NCBI RefSeq assembly: GCF_009017495.1
Contig: NZ_CP044990.1
Location: 2,921,001-2,985,000 of the forward strand
Origin: Deinococcus sp. AJ005
GTDB lineage: Bacteria > Deinococcota > Deinococci > Deinococcales > Deinococcaceae
Length of the DNA: 64,000 bases
Direction of reading: 5' to 3'
In this document: one piece after another, positions 23,056-32,820 of the stretch
Layout: each line of letters opens with the position of its first letter
How positions within the stretch are numbered: position 1 is the first letter of the stretch
Translations under genes and position numbers: made by a program
Notes under the pieces: generated by a model
Databases searched by the model: none
The model's input: the letters and a program-made list of their open reading frames with translations, nothing else
Told to the model about the DNA's origin: nothing

Positions 23056-25476
23056 ATGAAGCCGGCAGATCGGCGAGGACTGAACGTGGCCCTGCTGGCG
23101 ACGGGCGCCTTCGCGCTGGGTCACCTGGGCTGGGTGGCGCTACACCCACGCGGAGCAGATGCGGACGGGCTGGTGCAGACCTTCTCGCTGGGCGTGCTGT
23201 ATGCCTCGGCCCTGACCTGCTGGTACGCGGCGCGCAGCACCCCGGAAACGGCCCCGACGTGGCGCTGGATGACGCTGGCGCTGGGCCTCTACGCCGTGAG
23301 CGATACCCTGTACGCCCTGCTGGAGTGGCGCGACGGGACCGTCCCTTCTCCATCGGTACTGGACGCGTTTTATCTGGGCTTTTACGTGCTGTTCATCCGG
23401 GCCTGTCTGGCCCTGCCACGCCAGCCGCTGCGGCAGGCTGAGGCGTGGCGGCTGACCCTGGATGTCGGGATCGTAGTAGGTTCGCTGGGCGTGCTGCTGT
23501 GGTACGGCGCACTGGCCTCGTTGCTGGGCGCAGCGCAGGCGAGCCTGATCAGCATCCTGGTCAACCTGGCGTATCCGGTCCTCGGGCTGTGTGCGCTGGG
23601 GCTGCTGATGACCGTCATCAGACGCCATGACCACATCGAATTGAAAGAAAGCCTGCTGGCGCTGGGCCTCACGACTTTTGTGATCGGGGATACGCTGTAT
23701 CCGTCCATCGATGCCGATGGCAGTTTCACGTCGGGAATCCCCGAAGCCCTGCTGTGGACCGGCGGCGCACTGCTTTTTGCCTTGGCGGCCTGGAACTCGC
23801 GCCGCGCCGCGCCGCTGGGGCCTTCGCTGACAGCAGTGGCGCACGTCACCGCCACAATCAGCCGGCCCCTATACGCGCTGACCCCTTACCTGGGATTGGC
23901 GGCCTGTTTTGCCCTGGCACTGTCCACCCACGGCGAGGTCACGCTGGCCGCCCACGGCGCAATGTGGGGCACGGCGGGCGTGACATTACTGGTGGCCGCC
24001 CGCCAGATCGCGGCCCTGCGGGACAACGCGGCCCTGACCGCGCAACTGGCCGCCCTGAACGCCAGCCTGGAACAGCGGGTGGTGGCCCGCACCGCCGAGG
24101 TCGAGCGGGGCCGCGCCCAACTGGAGGCCCGCGCCCGCGAACTGGCCTGGCAGGCCCAGCACGATTCGCTGACGGGCCTGCCCAACCGCGCCGGATTCCT
24201 GAGCGCGCTGGACGAGGCGGTAGAAGAGCAAAAGCAGCAGGGACAGCAAGCCCCTGCGCTGGCCGTTCTGTTTCTGGATCTGGACGGCTTCAAGGGGGTC
24301 AACGACACGCTGGGGCATACGGTGGGAGACCAGCTCCTGATCAAGGTGGCGGCCCGGCTGCGCGGCGCGCTGCGGCCCGGCGAATTCGCGGCCCGGCTGG
24401 GCGGCGACGAATTCATGGTGCTGACCTCTGGGCCGCCGCAGGCCCGCGCCCAGCAGGTGCTAGATCTGTTTGCCTTACCCTTTGACCTGGGAGACCGCCC
24501 GGTGAAGATCAGCGCCTCGGTGGGGGTCAGCGTCTACCCGGACAGTGGCCGGGACGCCGAGAGCCTGTACATGCACGCCGATGTCGCCATGTACGAGGCC
24601 AAGCGCGCGGGTAAGGGCGCAGCGCGCGCCTTTATGCCCCAGTCCACCCAGGCACTGCGTTCGCGTAGCGAGCTGGAAGACCGGTTGAGCGGCGCGCTGG
24701 AACGCGGCGAATTCAGGCTGTACTACCAGCCCATCCATGACGTGGCGCGGCAGGTCGTGGCGCTGGAGGCGCTGCTGCGCTGGGACAGCCCCGAATTGGG
24801 CCTGCTGTCCCCCGGCCAGTTTCTGCCGGTGATCCACGAGCGCGGGCTGGACGGCAAACTGGGTGACTGGGTGCTGGACGAGGCCTGCGCCCAACTGGCA
24901 CGCTGGCACGCGGCAGGGCACGGTGGGCTACGGATGGCCGTGAACATCTTCCCCACCCAGTTCAGGAGCGCGACTTTTGCCCAGACGGTGGAGAGGGTCC
25001 TCGCGTGCCACGGCCTGACGGGGGCAGCCCTGGAACTCGAGGTGATCGGGACCCTGCTCAGCGGCTGCGAGGCCCACGCCGCCGGGATGATGGAAGCTCT
25101 TCAGCGCCAGGGGGTCCTGTGGTCCCTGTGTGGCTTCGGCGTGCAGACCTCGGCCCTGTCGCCGCTGCTGAAGCTGTCGATCGGGGTTCTCAAGCTGGAC
25201 CGCAGCCTGATCGGCGCGCTGGACGGTCCGCTGGACGGGCAGGAACAGGCCCGCCGCGCCGTGGGAGCCATCACCGCCCTGGCCGGGGCGCTGGGCCTGA
25301 GCGTGGTGGCCGAGGGCATCGAAACCCGCGCACAGTGGGCGGCAGTGACCGACCTGGGATGCGCGTACAGCCAGGGCTTCTGGCTGGGCCACCCACAGAA
25401 CGTGGCAAAAACAGCCGAGCGCCTGGGCAGAGCGCCCGGGCATCTGCCCGACTCCAAACCAATCGTGCCGTCCTAG
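23056..25476 (+). CDS. GGDEF protein with degenerate EAL domain
   Basis: An 806-residue membrane-bound cyclic-di-GMP protein. About eight hydrophobic segments fill residues 1-320, then a coiled coil (residues about 330-370, ALNASLEQRVVARTAEVERG), then a GGDEF domain with intact LGGDEF, FLDLDGFKGVND and DPLTG-like DSLTGLPNR, so cyclase activity is expected. The inhibitory site reads RPGE, not RxxD. The C-terminal EAL domain keeps EALLRW, VNIFP, LKLDRS and EGIET, but the DDFG metal motif reads CGFG and ExTE reads EVIG. It is therefore probably an inactive or binding-only phosphodiesterase. AGGTGG precedes the ATG. Confidence 0.92.
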   Translation: MKPADRRGLNVALLATGAFALGHLGWVALHPRGADADGLVQTFSLGVLYASALTCWYAARSTPETAPTWRWMTLALGLYAVSDTLYALLEWRDGTVPSPSVLDAFYLGFYVLFIRACLALPRQPLRQAEAWRLTLDVGIVVGSLGVLLWYGALASLLGAAQASLISILVNLAYPVLGLCALGLLMTVIRRHDHIELKESLLALGLTTFVIGDTLYPSIDADGSFTSGIPEALLWTGGALLFALAAWNSRRAAPLGPSLTAVAHVTATISRPLYALTPYLGLAACFALALSTHGEVTLAAHGAMWGTAGVTLLVAARQIAALRDNAALTAQLAALNASLEQRVVARTAEVERGRAQLEARARELAWQAQHDSLTGLPNRAGFLSALDEAVEEQKQQGQQAPALAVLFLDLDGFKGVNDTLGHTVGDQLLIKVAARLRGALRPGEFAARLGGDEFMVLTSGPPQARAQQVLDLFALPFDLGDRPVKISASVGVSVYPDSGRDAESLYMHADVAMYEAKRAGKGAARAFMPQSTQALRSRSELEDRLSGALERGEFRLYYQPIHDVARQVVALEALLRWDSPELGLLSPGQFLPVIHERGLDGKLGDWVLDEACAQLARWHAAGHGGLRMAVNIFPTQFRSATFAQTVERVLACHGLTGAALELEVIGTLLSGCEAHAAGMMEALQRQGVLWSLCGFGVQTSALSPLLKLSIGVLKLDRSLIGALDGPLDGQEQARRAVGAITALAGALGLSVVAEGIETRAQWAAVTDLGCAYSQGFWLGHPQNVAKTAERLGRAPGHLPDSKPIVPS

Positions 25477-25524
25477 ATTTGCCTGCCTGCCGGGGGGGTC
25501 CCGGCGGAACCCAGGGCCACACCC

Positions 25525-25553
25525 TTGACCGATGCCTTCCCAGCACTTATAGT
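25525..25553 (+). promoter_or_regulatory. Promoter of tRNA-Pro
   Basis: TTGACC (25525-25530), 17-bp spacer and TATAGT (25548-25553), 15 bp before the mature tRNA. Confidence 0.85.
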
Positions 25554-25568
25554 TCTGAGGCTGGGAAT

Positions 25569-25648
<80 letters not shown>

Positions 25649-25676
25649 TCGAGTTCACAGGGTCCCTCCTGATCAG

Positions 25677-25714
25677 ATCTGCGGAAGCCGTCAAACGCTT
25701 TCGCAGATTTTTTT
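25677..25714 (+). terminator. Terminator of tRNA-Pro
   Basis: ATCTGCGGAAGC pairs with GCTTTCGCAGAT (11 of 12 positions), 8-nt loop, followed by seven T residues. Confidence 0.9.
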
Positions 25715-25797
25715 GGTTCATTAATTCGTGCGTCGACTGGGAACAGTGGGTTGCGCCGTCCAGACAGCGTGAGCCAGATGCTCTAGGCTAGGCCCAA

Positions 25798-26940
25798 ATG
25801 GATTTCAATCTGCCCGATGACCTGCGCGAGGTGCAGGCGACTATTCGTGATTTCATGCTCAGCCGCGTGGAACCCCGCGCTCACGAGATTGAGGACACCA
25901 ACAGCGTGCCACCTGAGTTGTTTAAGGAGGCCGCAGGGTTGGGCCTGTTCGGTCTGAGTATCCCCGAGGAATACGGCGGCGTGGGCCTGGGCATGCTGGG
26001 TCGCTGCGCCGTGTACGAGGCGCTGGGGCAGGGGCACATGGGCTTCGGCGGCGTGATCAGCGCCCACGCCTCAATTGGCACGTCGGGGCTGGTCAAGCTG
26101 GGCAACGAGGAACAGAAGGGGCGTTTCCTGCCGCGCATGGCGTCGGGCGAGTGCGTGGCGGGTTTTGCCATCACCGAACCCAGCAGCGGCTCGGACGCCG
26201 CCAACATCCGCACCCGCGCCGTTAAAAAGGATGACGTGTACGTGCTGAACGGTACTAAACACTATATTTCCAACGCGCCGATTGCCGGGCTGCTGACCGT
26301 GATCGCCATCACCGATCCCAGCCAGGGCAGCAAAGGCATGAGCGCCTTTCTGGTGGAGCCGCAGACCACCCCCGGTGTGCGCGTGGGCAAGATCGACGAG
26401 AAGATGGGGCAGAAGGGAGCGCTGAGTGCCGAGGTGATCTTCGAGGACGCCGAGATTCCCGCCGCTAACCTGCTGGGGCCAGAGCATATGGGCTACCGCG
26501 AGGCGCTGGGCATCCTGACCGCCGGGCGGGTGGGGATTGCCGCACGCAGCACCGGGGCCATGCAACGGCTGCTGGACCTCTCGGTGGCCCATGCCAAGAC
26601 CCGCGAGCAATTTGGGCAGCCCATCGGTGAATTCCAGGCGGTGCAGTTCATGCTGGCCGAGATGGAAATCGCCGTGCAGACCAGCCGCGTGCTGTGGCAG
26701 AAGGTGGCCTGGATGGTGGACGAGGGCCAGGACGTGCGCCGCATGGCTTCCGTTGCCAAGTACCACGCCACCGAGGCGCTGTCGCAGGTGGCCGACAAGG
26801 CCGTGCAGGTGGCCGGGGGCATGGGTTACATGAAAGACAGCCCGGTGGAGCGCTACTACCGCGATCAGCGCCTGCTGCGAATCTACGAGGGCACCAGCGA
26901 GATTCAGAAAATCATCATCGCCAAGAGCCTGCTGGCGTAG
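25798..26940 (+). CDS. Acyl-CoA dehydrogenase
   Basis: FAD enzyme of 380 residues that introduces the alpha,beta double bond in an acyl-CoA. Family signatures are FAITEPSSGSDAAN, GTKHYISNAPIAG, the long helix region with REQFGQPIGEFQAVQFMLAEM, QVAGGMGYMKDSPVERYYRD and the C-terminal RIYEGTSEIQKIII with the catalytic Glu in the position used by short- and medium-chain members. TAGGCT (25784-25789) is 8 nt before the ATG. No other beta-oxidation genes are near, so chain length or a branched-chain amino-acid role cannot be fixed. Confidence 0.93.
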   Translation: MDFNLPDDLREVQATIRDFMLSRVEPRAHEIEDTNSVPPELFKEAAGLGLFGLSIPEEYGGVGLGMLGRCAVYEALGQGHMGFGGVISAHASIGTSGLVKLGNEEQKGRFLPRMASGECVAGFAITEPSSGSDAANIRTRAVKKDDVYVLNGTKHYISNAPIAGLLTVIAITDPSQGSKGMSAFLVEPQTTPGVRVGKIDEKMGQKGALSAEVIFEDAEIPAANLLGPEHMGYREALGILTAGRVGIAARSTGAMQRLLDLSVAHAKTREQFGQPIGEFQAVQFMLAEMEIAVQTSRVLWQKVAWMVDEGQDVRRMASVAKYHATEALSQVADKAVQVAGGMGYMKDSPVERYYRDQRLLRIYEGTSEIQKIIIAKSLLA

Positions 26941-27000
26941 GGCGATGGGCAGAGGGCTTTTGTAAGCCCCAGATCAGCGGCCTTCCCTTAAGATGGGGGC

Positions 27001-27486
27001 ATGAGACAACCCGGACTGGCGCGAATCGGAATGATGCTGTGCGGTCTGGGACTGGCAGGTTGCGGGTCGCTGGGCAGCGCGCCCACACCGCTGGCCGGGG
27101 ACCTGCTGAACGCTCCTACCACCCTGAATTTGGGTAGGCAACTGCTGCGGCTCACGGCGGCTCCACAACTGATCAAGGAAGCAGACCGCTTCAGCGTACG
27201 CGTCAGTGTGGAGGCCAGTAGGCCCGCCGCGACTGATCCCCTGAAAGTCACAGGGATTTACGTTTTCACCGGATTGGGACTGTGGCAATCGCCCCGGCTC
27301 AGCGATTTCTCGGGGGCCAGCAACTGCTCCGCTCAGGTGTGTGCCTGGGGCAGCGGCGGCGCGAACGGCTTCACGGCGGGCGAGGACGTGCGCGTGATCG
27401 CCCAGCTTCGGGATGCGAGCGGCAAGACCTACTGGCTGCGCGACGCCCGGAGTCAGAACGTCGTTGCAAAACCGCTGATCCGCTAG
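27001..27486 (+). CDS. Putative lipoprotein
   Basis: A 161-residue protein with a lipoprotein signal peptide: basic start, hydrophobic stretch to about residue 19 and lipobox LAGC. The mature part is predicted beta-rich with two Cys (SNCSAQVCAWG) that may pair. The leaderless promoter TAAGAT (26989-26994) ends 6 nt before the ATG. Family not recognised. It is convergent with the HD-domain gene, whose stop is only 10 bp away. Confidence 0.7.
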   Translation: MRQPGLARIGMMLCGLGLAGCGSLGSAPTPLAGDLLNAPTTLNLGRQLLRLTAAPQLIKEADRFSVRVSVEASRPAATDPLKVTGIYVFTGLGLWQSPRLSDFSGASNCSAQVCAWGSGGANGFTAGEDVRVIAQLRDASGKTYWLRDARSQNVVAKPLIR

Positions 27487-27496
27487 CGAGCGCCCC

Positions 27497-28012
27497 TCAT
27501 TCCTGATCGTCGTAATGGTGGAGCAGGGCCGCGTCGGGTTCGGTGCCGGGTTGGTGGTGCAACGCCACCAGCCGGACCACACGCGCCCTGGCCCCAGCGC
27601 GGGTCAGTAGCGTGGCCCCCAGCGCCGGATGTTGCGCGCGGATACCCAGCGCCCCCACAGGCGGCAGCCAGCGCGCCAGCCGGGTGGGCACCAGCCCCAC
27701 CAGCACGCGCTCGGCCACGCGGTAAGGGCGGACGCTCTTGCCACAGTCGTGCAGCAGGGCGGCGGCCACCAGCTCAGGGGCCGCCGCTGGGTGTTCGCGC
27801 AATAGGTGCAGGGTGACGCGGCAGGCGTGTTCGCGGTCACGGGGGTCCATGCCCCGGTACACCTGCGCCTCTCCCGCCGTCAGGTGGGTCAGCGCCCAGG
27901 CGTCGTCTGGGTGGGCGTCCACGGCCCGCACGCTGCGCGCCAGCCGCCGCACCTTGGCCGCGTAGCCCAGGGCCTTGTGGCCTATGCGGTCAGACAGACG
28001 CAGGGGTTTCAT
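27497..28012 (-). CDS. HD-domain protein (putative phosphohydrolase)
   Basis: A 171-residue metal-dependent phosphohydrolase-like protein. The HD pattern is visible as DREHACRVTLHLL (first His), LLHDCGKSVRPY (His-Asp) and later His in ALHHQPG, so the metal site may be complete. Nucleotides or cyclic dinucleotides are the usual substrates of the superfamily; nothing here points to one. The ATG at 28012 is chosen because TATTCT (28020-28025) is 7 nt upstream on the minus strand. An upstream in-frame ATG at 28051 lies before this promoter. Confidence 0.78.
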   Translation of the reverse strand: MKPLRLSDRIGHKALGYAAKVRRLARSVRAVDAHPDDAWALTHLTAGEAQVYRGMDPRDREHACRVTLHLLREHPAAAPELVAAALLHDCGKSVRPYRVAERVLVGLVPTRLARWLPPVGALGIRAQHPALGATLLTRAGARARVVRLVALHHQPGTEPDAALLHHYDDQE

Positions 28013-28050
28013 GGCAGCCAGAATAGTGGAAAGCGGCCCCTGGAACCGCA

Positions 28051-28090
28051 AGAAAAGAGCGGGAGGCCAGCCCGATCAGCCGCCTCCCGC
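28051..28090 (-). terminator. Terminator of trxB
   Basis: On the minus strand GCGGGAGGC (28082-28090) pairs with GCCTCCCGC (28059-28067) and is followed by TCTTTTCTT, 37 nt after the trxB stop. Confidence 0.85.
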
Positions 28091-28126
28091 CCATTCAATC
28101 CTTGAAACTCAATCGGCCCCTGAAGA

Positions 28127-29104
28127 TCAGTCGGCTGCCGTTTCTGCCCCGGCCACTTCCAGCGCGGCCAGCGCACGTTCGGCGCTCATGGCCGCGCGGG
28201 TGCCTGCGCCGACGCTGGTGCCGAGCTGGCGGTAGATGTAGTCGCTGACATCGCCCGCCGCGAACAGCAGGGGCACGCTGGTGTAGATCTCGTCGGTCAC
28301 GTCCACGTAGCCGTCCTCGCGCAGTTTGACGGTGTCCTTGACGAACTCGGTATTCGGCACATGGCCGATGAAGATGAAAACGCCGTCGGTGGTCATATCG
28401 CTAACTTCGCCCGTCTTGAGATTCTTGAGACGCACGCCACTCACTGCGCCGTCGCCCTGGATTTCCTCTACGCCCGTGTCCCAGATGAACTTCATCTTGG
28501 GGTTGGCGAAGGCGCGGGCCTGGGCCACCTTGTTGGCGCGCAGGCTGTCACGGCGATGGATCAACGTGACCTCGTCGGCGAACTTGGTCAGGAACAGCCC
28601 CTCTTCCACGGCGGCGTCTCCTCCACCGATCACCACCACTTTCTTGCCCCGGTAAAAGAAGCCGTCGCAGGTGGCGCAGGTGCTGACGCCCCGGCCCCAG
28701 AACGCTTCCTCGCCAGGGACGTTCAGGCGTTTGGGATTCGCGCCCGTCGCCAGAATCACGCTCTTGGCACGGTAGTTGCCGCTATAGCCCTTGACCAGGA
28801 AAGGGTAGTGGTGATCGCCGGTCTGCTCGATGGCCTCCACCTCGTCCATCTCGATCTTGCCGCCGAACTTCTCGGCCTGCTGCTGCATCCGCCCGGCCAG
28901 TTCCATGCCGCTGATGGGTTCGGGGAAACCGGGGTAGTTCTCGACCTCCTCCGTCTGGGCGATCTGGCCGCCGGGCAGGCCCTTTTCCAGAATCAGGGTG
29001 GACAGGCTGGCGCGGCCCGTGTAGATGGCCGCCGTCAGTCCGGCGGGGCCGCCGCCGACGATCACAACGTCATAATCCCGGGTTTGCGGAAGGGTACTGG
29101 TCAT
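28127..29104 (-). CDS. trxB: Thioredoxin reductase
   Basis: NADPH-dependent flavoenzyme that reduces thioredoxin. The 325 residues include the FAD-binding [16 protein letters not shown] at the N-terminus, the redox pair CATC followed by [10 protein letters not shown], the NAD(P)-binding motif [12 protein letters not shown] and the C-terminal FAD motif FAAGDV. The spacing fits the low-molecular-weight bacterial class. TACGCT (29111-29116) sits 6 nt before the ATG on the minus strand. It is a single-gene unit with its own terminator. Confidence 0.95.
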   Translation of the reverse strand: MTSTLPQTRDYDVVIVGGGPAGLTAAIYTGRASLSTLILEKGLPGGQIAQTEEVENYPGFPEPISGMELAGRMQQQAEKFGGKIEMDEVEAIEQTGDHHYPFLVKGYSGNYRAKSVILATGANPKRLNVPGEEAFWGRGVSTCATCDGFFYRGKKVVVIGGGDAAVEEGLFLTKFADEVTLIHRRDSLRANKVAQARAFANPKMKFIWDTGVEEIQGDGAVSGVRLKNLKTGEVSDMTTDGVFIFIGHVPNTEFVKDTVKLREDGYVDVTDEIYTSVPLLFAAGDVSDYIYRQLGTSVGAGTRAAMSAERALAALEVAGAETAAD

Positions 29105-29212
29105 GAGAAAAGCGTATCACCGCCCACCAGAGAAGTTGGTTAAGCACGCACAGTTTACTTTTTAAAGCATCAATGGGTGATCCATCTGTCGGGACGCAAA
29201 CCAAACCTGACC

Positions 29213-29242
29213 TTGTCCTCTTATTGATAATAGAATATCATT
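29213..29242 (+). promoter_or_regulatory. Promoter with a Fur-family-like box
   Basis: TTGTCC (29213-29218), 17-bp spacer and TATCAT (29236-29241), 6 nt before the ATG at 29248. The inverted repeat TGATA/TATCA (29225-29240) covers the spacer and -10 box and resembles the A/T-rich boxes of Fur, Zur or Mur regulators. Metal repression of the following binding protein is likely, the metal being undecided. Confidence 0.65.
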
Positions 29243-29247
29243 CGCTA

Positions 29248-30138
29248 ATGTTTAGAACTTCGTTCCTGATCGCGCTGCTGTCTGCTGGGGTCGCCGCCGC
29301 CGCGCCCCTGCAAGTCAGCGTATCCAACAGCATCCTGGCCGACTTCGTGCGAAATGTCGGCGGCGCGCGGGTCAGCATCAACGAGATCGTGCCTGCCGGG
29401 GCCGATCCGCACAGCTTTCAGCCATCGGCCAGCGTGATCCGGGGGCTGGCGGGCAGCCGGGTGCTGTTCGTCAACGGGGCGGGCCTGGAGCCGTGGCTGC
29501 CGCAGGTGCGCGCCTCTGCGCCGTCGGTGCCCGTCCGCACTGTGACGGACGGCCTGAAACTGCGCGCAGGCGGCGGAGAATCAGGACATACCGGCGAGGA
29601 ACACGGCGACTTCGATCCACACGCGTGGTGGGATCTGGGGCTGGCGGCGGGCTACGTTAAAAATATCCAGGGCGTGCTGACGGCCCTCGATCCGGCAGGC
29701 AAGGCCAGCTATGCGGGGAACACCGCCGCTTACCTGAAAAAGCTGAGCGAGGCCGATGCCTACGCCAAAAAACAATTTGCCACCCTGCCCGCCAGCAAAC
29801 GCCAGATCGTGACCAACCACGACGCGCTGAATTACTTTGCCGCCCGCTACGGCCTGAAGCTGGTAGGTGCGGTGATTCCCGGCCTCAGCACCGAACGCGA
29901 GCCGAGTGCGCGCGAACTGGCGACGCTGATCACGGCGGTGAAAAAGAGCGGCGCGAAGGTGATCTTCACCGAGAACACAGTAAATGTTCGTCTGGCGCAG
30001 GCCCTGGCTAAAGAAACTGGCGCAAAGATCGCCCCGCCGCTGTATACCGACGCGCTGGGACCAAAAGACAGCGCGGGCGGGACGTTCCTGAAGGCGCTGC
30101 GCTTCAATGTGGACGCAATGGTGGGGGCACTGCGCTAG
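29248..30138 (+). CDS. Zinc/manganese ABC transporter substrate-binding protein
   Basis: A 296-residue secreted solute-binding protein of cluster A-I, with a signal peptide ending near AAAA-PLQ. Metal ligands can be placed as His in [10 protein letters not shown], His in DFDPHAWW, His in [10 protein letters not shown] and the acidic residue in [10 protein letters not shown] short His/Glu loop ([11 protein letters not shown]) lies before the second His, much smaller than in typical ZnuA, so manganese is as likely as zinc. The start at 29248 follows the metal-box promoter; the frame open to 29173 is unsupported. Partner ATPase and permease genes lie 0.9-2.5 kb downstream beyond an opposed gene. 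Confidence 0.9.
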   Translation: MFRTSFLIALLSAGVAAAAPLQVSVSNSILADFVRNVGGARVSINEIVPAGADPHSFQPSASVIRGLAGSRVLFVNGAGLEPWLPQVRASAPSVPVRTVTDGLKLRAGGGESGHTGEEHGDFDPHAWWDLGLAAGYVKNIQGVLTALDPAGKASYAGNTAAYLKKLSEADAYAKKQFATLPASKRQIVTNHDALNYFAARYGLKLVGAVIPGLSTEREPSARELATLITAVKKSGAKVIFTENTVNVRLAQALAKETGAKIAPPLYTDALGPKDSAGGTFLKALRFNVDAMVGALR

Positions 30139-30159
30139 GGCCAGTCGAAATAAGGCCAG

Positions 30160-30957
30160 TCAGCGCCGCCAGACATACGGCGTCGTGGTGGTGACCGCCA
30201 GCAGCCCGCTGCGCTCCAGAATCGGGCGGGAAAATTCGGTGGAGTCGCTGTGCAGATAGCGCACGCCTCTGGCAAGTGCAGCCTGGGCGCGGGCAGCGGT
30301 GAGGGCGCGGTAGATGCCCCGCCCACGCCACTCTGGAAGCGTACCGCCACCCCACAATCCGGCAAATTCAGTGTCAGGGATGACTTCCAGGCGGCCCACG
30401 CAGACCATCTCCTGCGCGGTTTCGGCCACCCACAGTTCCACCCGGCCCTCGCCCTGCTCGATGCGGCGCATCAGATCATCTGTACCGAAAGCCTGCCCGA
30501 AGGCGAGTTCCTGCGCTCTGGCGGCCCGCACCACATCCGGGTAGGGATCAGGCTGATTGTCGATGCGGCGGAGCGTCACCCCGTCTGGAAGAGGCACGGG
30601 CTGGCCCAGCAGGCGGGCCTCCCCCAGCATCACCGTTTCAGTCTCCTCGGCCTCGAAACCCTGCGCGCTCAGGCGCTCGGGCAGATCGGCGGGAGTGTCG
30701 TGGCCGCGCGTCTTCCACTCGAAGGACGTGATGTGCGGATCGGCGGCGTAATGCGCGACGGTCTGCGCGATCAGCTCATCCAGAGCCTGCCCGGTCAACC
30801 CATTCAACGAACGGTAGGACACGAAGCCCCGGTCCCCAAACTTGCCGCGCCACAGCGGGCCACTCCGGTCCACGCTATCGGCGGACAGCATCTCGGTTCC
30901 CTCACGCAACTGGGCGTCGTAAGCGGTCAGCAGGCTTGCTCGGAGGTCAGCGTCCAT
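30160..30957 (-). CDS. GNAT family N-acetyltransferase
   Basis: A 265-residue acetyltransferase. The N-terminal half (about 130 residues) is a poorly conserved domain, and the C-terminal half is a GNAT fold with acetyl-CoA motif LPEWRGRGIYRALTAAR and a final HSDSTEFSRPILERSG segment. TAGGCT (30963-30968) lies 5 nt before the ATG on the minus strand, so a leaderless message is possible. It sits between the binding-protein gene and the ATPase gene of the metal transporter, pointing the opposite way, and looks like an insertion into that locus. The substrate is unknown. Confidence 0.82.
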   Translation of the reverse strand: MDADLRASLLTAYDAQLREGTEMLSADSVDRSGPLWRGKFGDRGFVSYRSLNGLTGQALDELIAQTVAHYAADPHITSFEWKTRGHDTPADLPERLSAQGFEAEETETVMLGEARLLGQPVPLPDGVTLRRIDNQPDPYPDVVRAARAQELAFGQAFGTDDLMRRIEQGEGRVELWVAETAQEMVCVGRLEVIPDTEFAGLWGGGTLPEWRGRGIYRALTAARAQAALARGVRYLHSDSTEFSRPILERSGLLAVTTTTPYVWRR

Positions 30958-31041
30958 GCCTCAGCCTAATTCGCCCAGACCTTTCTCCTGCTTCTTGATA
31001 ACCCACTCGCAATATCGGCCCGACAGGAGTAAGCTGCCGCC

Positions 31042-31764
31042 GTGCTGGGCGTTGAACATCTGACTGTCAAATATGGCTCGCAAGTGGCTCTGGAAGACGC
31101 CACCGTGCGTTTCGAGGCTGGAACATTCTCGGCCATCATCGGTCCCAACGGTGCGGGCAAATCCACGCTGCTGCGGACGCTGGTGGGGTTGCTGCCGGAC
31201 CACAACGACGCCGTGCGCTTCGACGCGGGCCACACCGCACAGGACTGCATTTCCTACGTGCCGCAGCAGCAGACGCTGGACTGGGGCTTTCCGGTCACGG
31301 TCTGGGACACGGCGATGATGGGCCGCACCGGACGCCTGGGCTGGCTGCGCTGGCCGGGCCGCGCGGACCGTGAGCGGGTGGCGGCAGCGCTGAAGGAAAC
31401 CGGCGTGTATGAACTGAGACACCGCCACATCGGCGCGCTCAGCGGGGGCCAGCGCCAGCGCGTGCTGCTGGCCCGCATGCTGGTCCGCGACGGCCACCTG
31501 CTGCTGCTGGACGAACCGCTGACCGGAGTGGACGCCACCACGCAGGAACAACTGATGGCCCTGCTGCGCGCCCAGGCCGACAGGGGCCGCGCCGTGGTGA
31601 TGGTCACCCACGATCTGGAACAGGCCCGGCGCTGGTGCGATCACCTGATCCTGATCAACAGGCGCGTGGTAGCTGACGGCACCCCTGCCGAGGTCTACAC
31701 CCCGCAGAACATTGAGGCGACGTTCAGCACCTCGCATCTGGGACACACGCATGCGGAGGCTTGA
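31042..31764 (+). CDS. Metal ABC transporter ATP-binding protein
   Basis: ATPase of 240 residues for a zinc or manganese importer. Walker A is GPNGAGKST, the signature [15 protein letters not shown], Walker [14 protein letters not shown] and the switch His is in [10 protein letters not shown]. The sequence resembles ZnuC/MntB-type subunits. The GTG start at 31042 has TAAGCT (31030-31035) 6 nt upstream, indicating that this gene has its own leaderless promoter, so ATPase and permease can be expressed apart from the binding protein. The permease start follows 51 bp after the stop. Confidence 0.9.
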   Translation: MLGVEHLTVKYGSQVALEDATVRFEAGTFSAIIGPNGAGKSTLLRTLVGLLPDHNDAVRFDAGHTAQDCISYVPQQQTLDWGFPVTVWDTAMMGRTGRLGWLRWPGRADRERVAAALKETGVYELRHRHIGALSGGQRQRVLLARMLVRDGHLLLLDEPLTGVDATTQEQLMALLRAQADRGRAVVMVTHDLEQARRWCDHLILINRRVVADGTPAEVYTPQNIEATFSTSHLGHTHAEA

Positions 31765-31815
31765 GGGCATGAGGGACGACTCTTGGAGCCTGCTCGAAAG
31801 CCTCAGACCCATCCT

Positions 31816-32625
31816 ATGAACTTCCTGACTGATCCCCTGCAATTCGATTTCTTCGTGCGCGCGCTGCTGGCCGTATCGCTGGTCAGCGTGCTGTGCGCTC
31901 TGGTGGGCGCGTGGGTGGTGCTGCGCGGCCTGAGCTACATCGGGGACGCCATGAGCCACGCAGTGCTGCCGGGCATCGTGGGGGCATTCCTGTCGGGCGG
32001 CAGCCTGCTGCTGGGCGCGCTGGTGGCCGCCGTGTTGACCGCGCTGGGCATCGGCGTGGTGGGGCAGCGCAGCGGCCTCAAGCAGGACAGTGCCATTGGG
32101 ATCGTGTTCGTGGGCATGTTCGCGCTGGGCATCGTGATGCTCTCCAGGGTGCCCACCTTTACCTCGGACCTGAGCCACTTTCTGATCGGCAACCCGTTAG
32201 GGGTAACCACCGCCGACCTGTGGGGCGCGCTGGTGGTCACGCTGGTGGTGGGTACGGTGCTGTACGCGGTGCAGAAGGAACTGCTGCTGGCCTCCTTTGA
32301 TCCCACCGAGGCGCGGGCGGTGGGGCTGCCCGTGAGGCGGCTGGAAAGCCTGCTGCTCATTCTGATTGGCCTGGTGGTGGTGCTGACCGTGCAACTGGTG
32401 GGAACCACCCTCAGCGTCAGCCTGCTGATCACGTCCAGCGCCACGGCCCGCCTGCTGGCCCGCAGTCTGCCGCGCATGATCGCGCTGGCTGCCACACTGG
32501 GCATCGTGGGCGGAGTGGTGGGCCTGTACCTCAGCTATTACCTGGACACGGCCACCGGCGCAACGATTGTGCTGGTGAACACGGCGGTCTTTCTGCTGGT
32601 GCTGCTGTTCCGGCGCAAGGAGTAA
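31816..32625 (+). CDS. Metal ABC transporter permease
   Basis: A 269-residue membrane subunit of the ABC-3 family with about eight or nine helices. Typical segments are [18 protein letters not shown] near the N-terminus and [16 protein letters not shown], the cytoplasmic coupling region. It completes the Zn/Mn importer with the ATPase gene immediately upstream and the binding protein at 29.2 kb. The ATG at 31816 is chosen by family start; a frame open to 31783 adds polar residues. No terminator was identified in the following 195 bp. Confidence 0.9.
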   Translation: MNFLTDPLQFDFFVRALLAVSLVSVLCALVGAWVVLRGLSYIGDAMSHAVLPGIVGAFLSGGSLLLGALVAAVLTALGIGVVGQRSGLKQDSAIGIVFVGMFALGIVMLSRVPTFTSDLSHFLIGNPLGVTTADLWGALVVTLVVGTVLYAVQKELLLASFDPTEARAVGLPVRRLESLLLILIGLVVVLTVQLVGTTLSVSLLITSSATARLLARSLPRMIALAATLGIVGGVVGLYLSYYLDTATGATIVLVNTAVFLLVLLFRRKE

Positions 32626-32820
32626 AGGCGGGCAGGTGCGCCATCTGGCCTAGCCGCGCCCCCCCGAGATAAACTCACGCCAACGCTTCCGGGCTTCCCG
32701 GCGTTCGGCCCTCCGTCCATTCAAAGGATGTTTTAAGTTGCGCCTCAACCCCCTGTAACCACGGTTTGAATTGCCTTCCCACATTGTCTGGGATGGCCTT
32801 CGCCCACAGGGGGTCATATT

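Noticed and set aside
30961..32178. Long minus-strand open frame opposite the metal ABC ATPase and permease genes
   Set aside because: Low-complexity His/Gln-rich translation without domains, opposite clearly conserved transporter genes.
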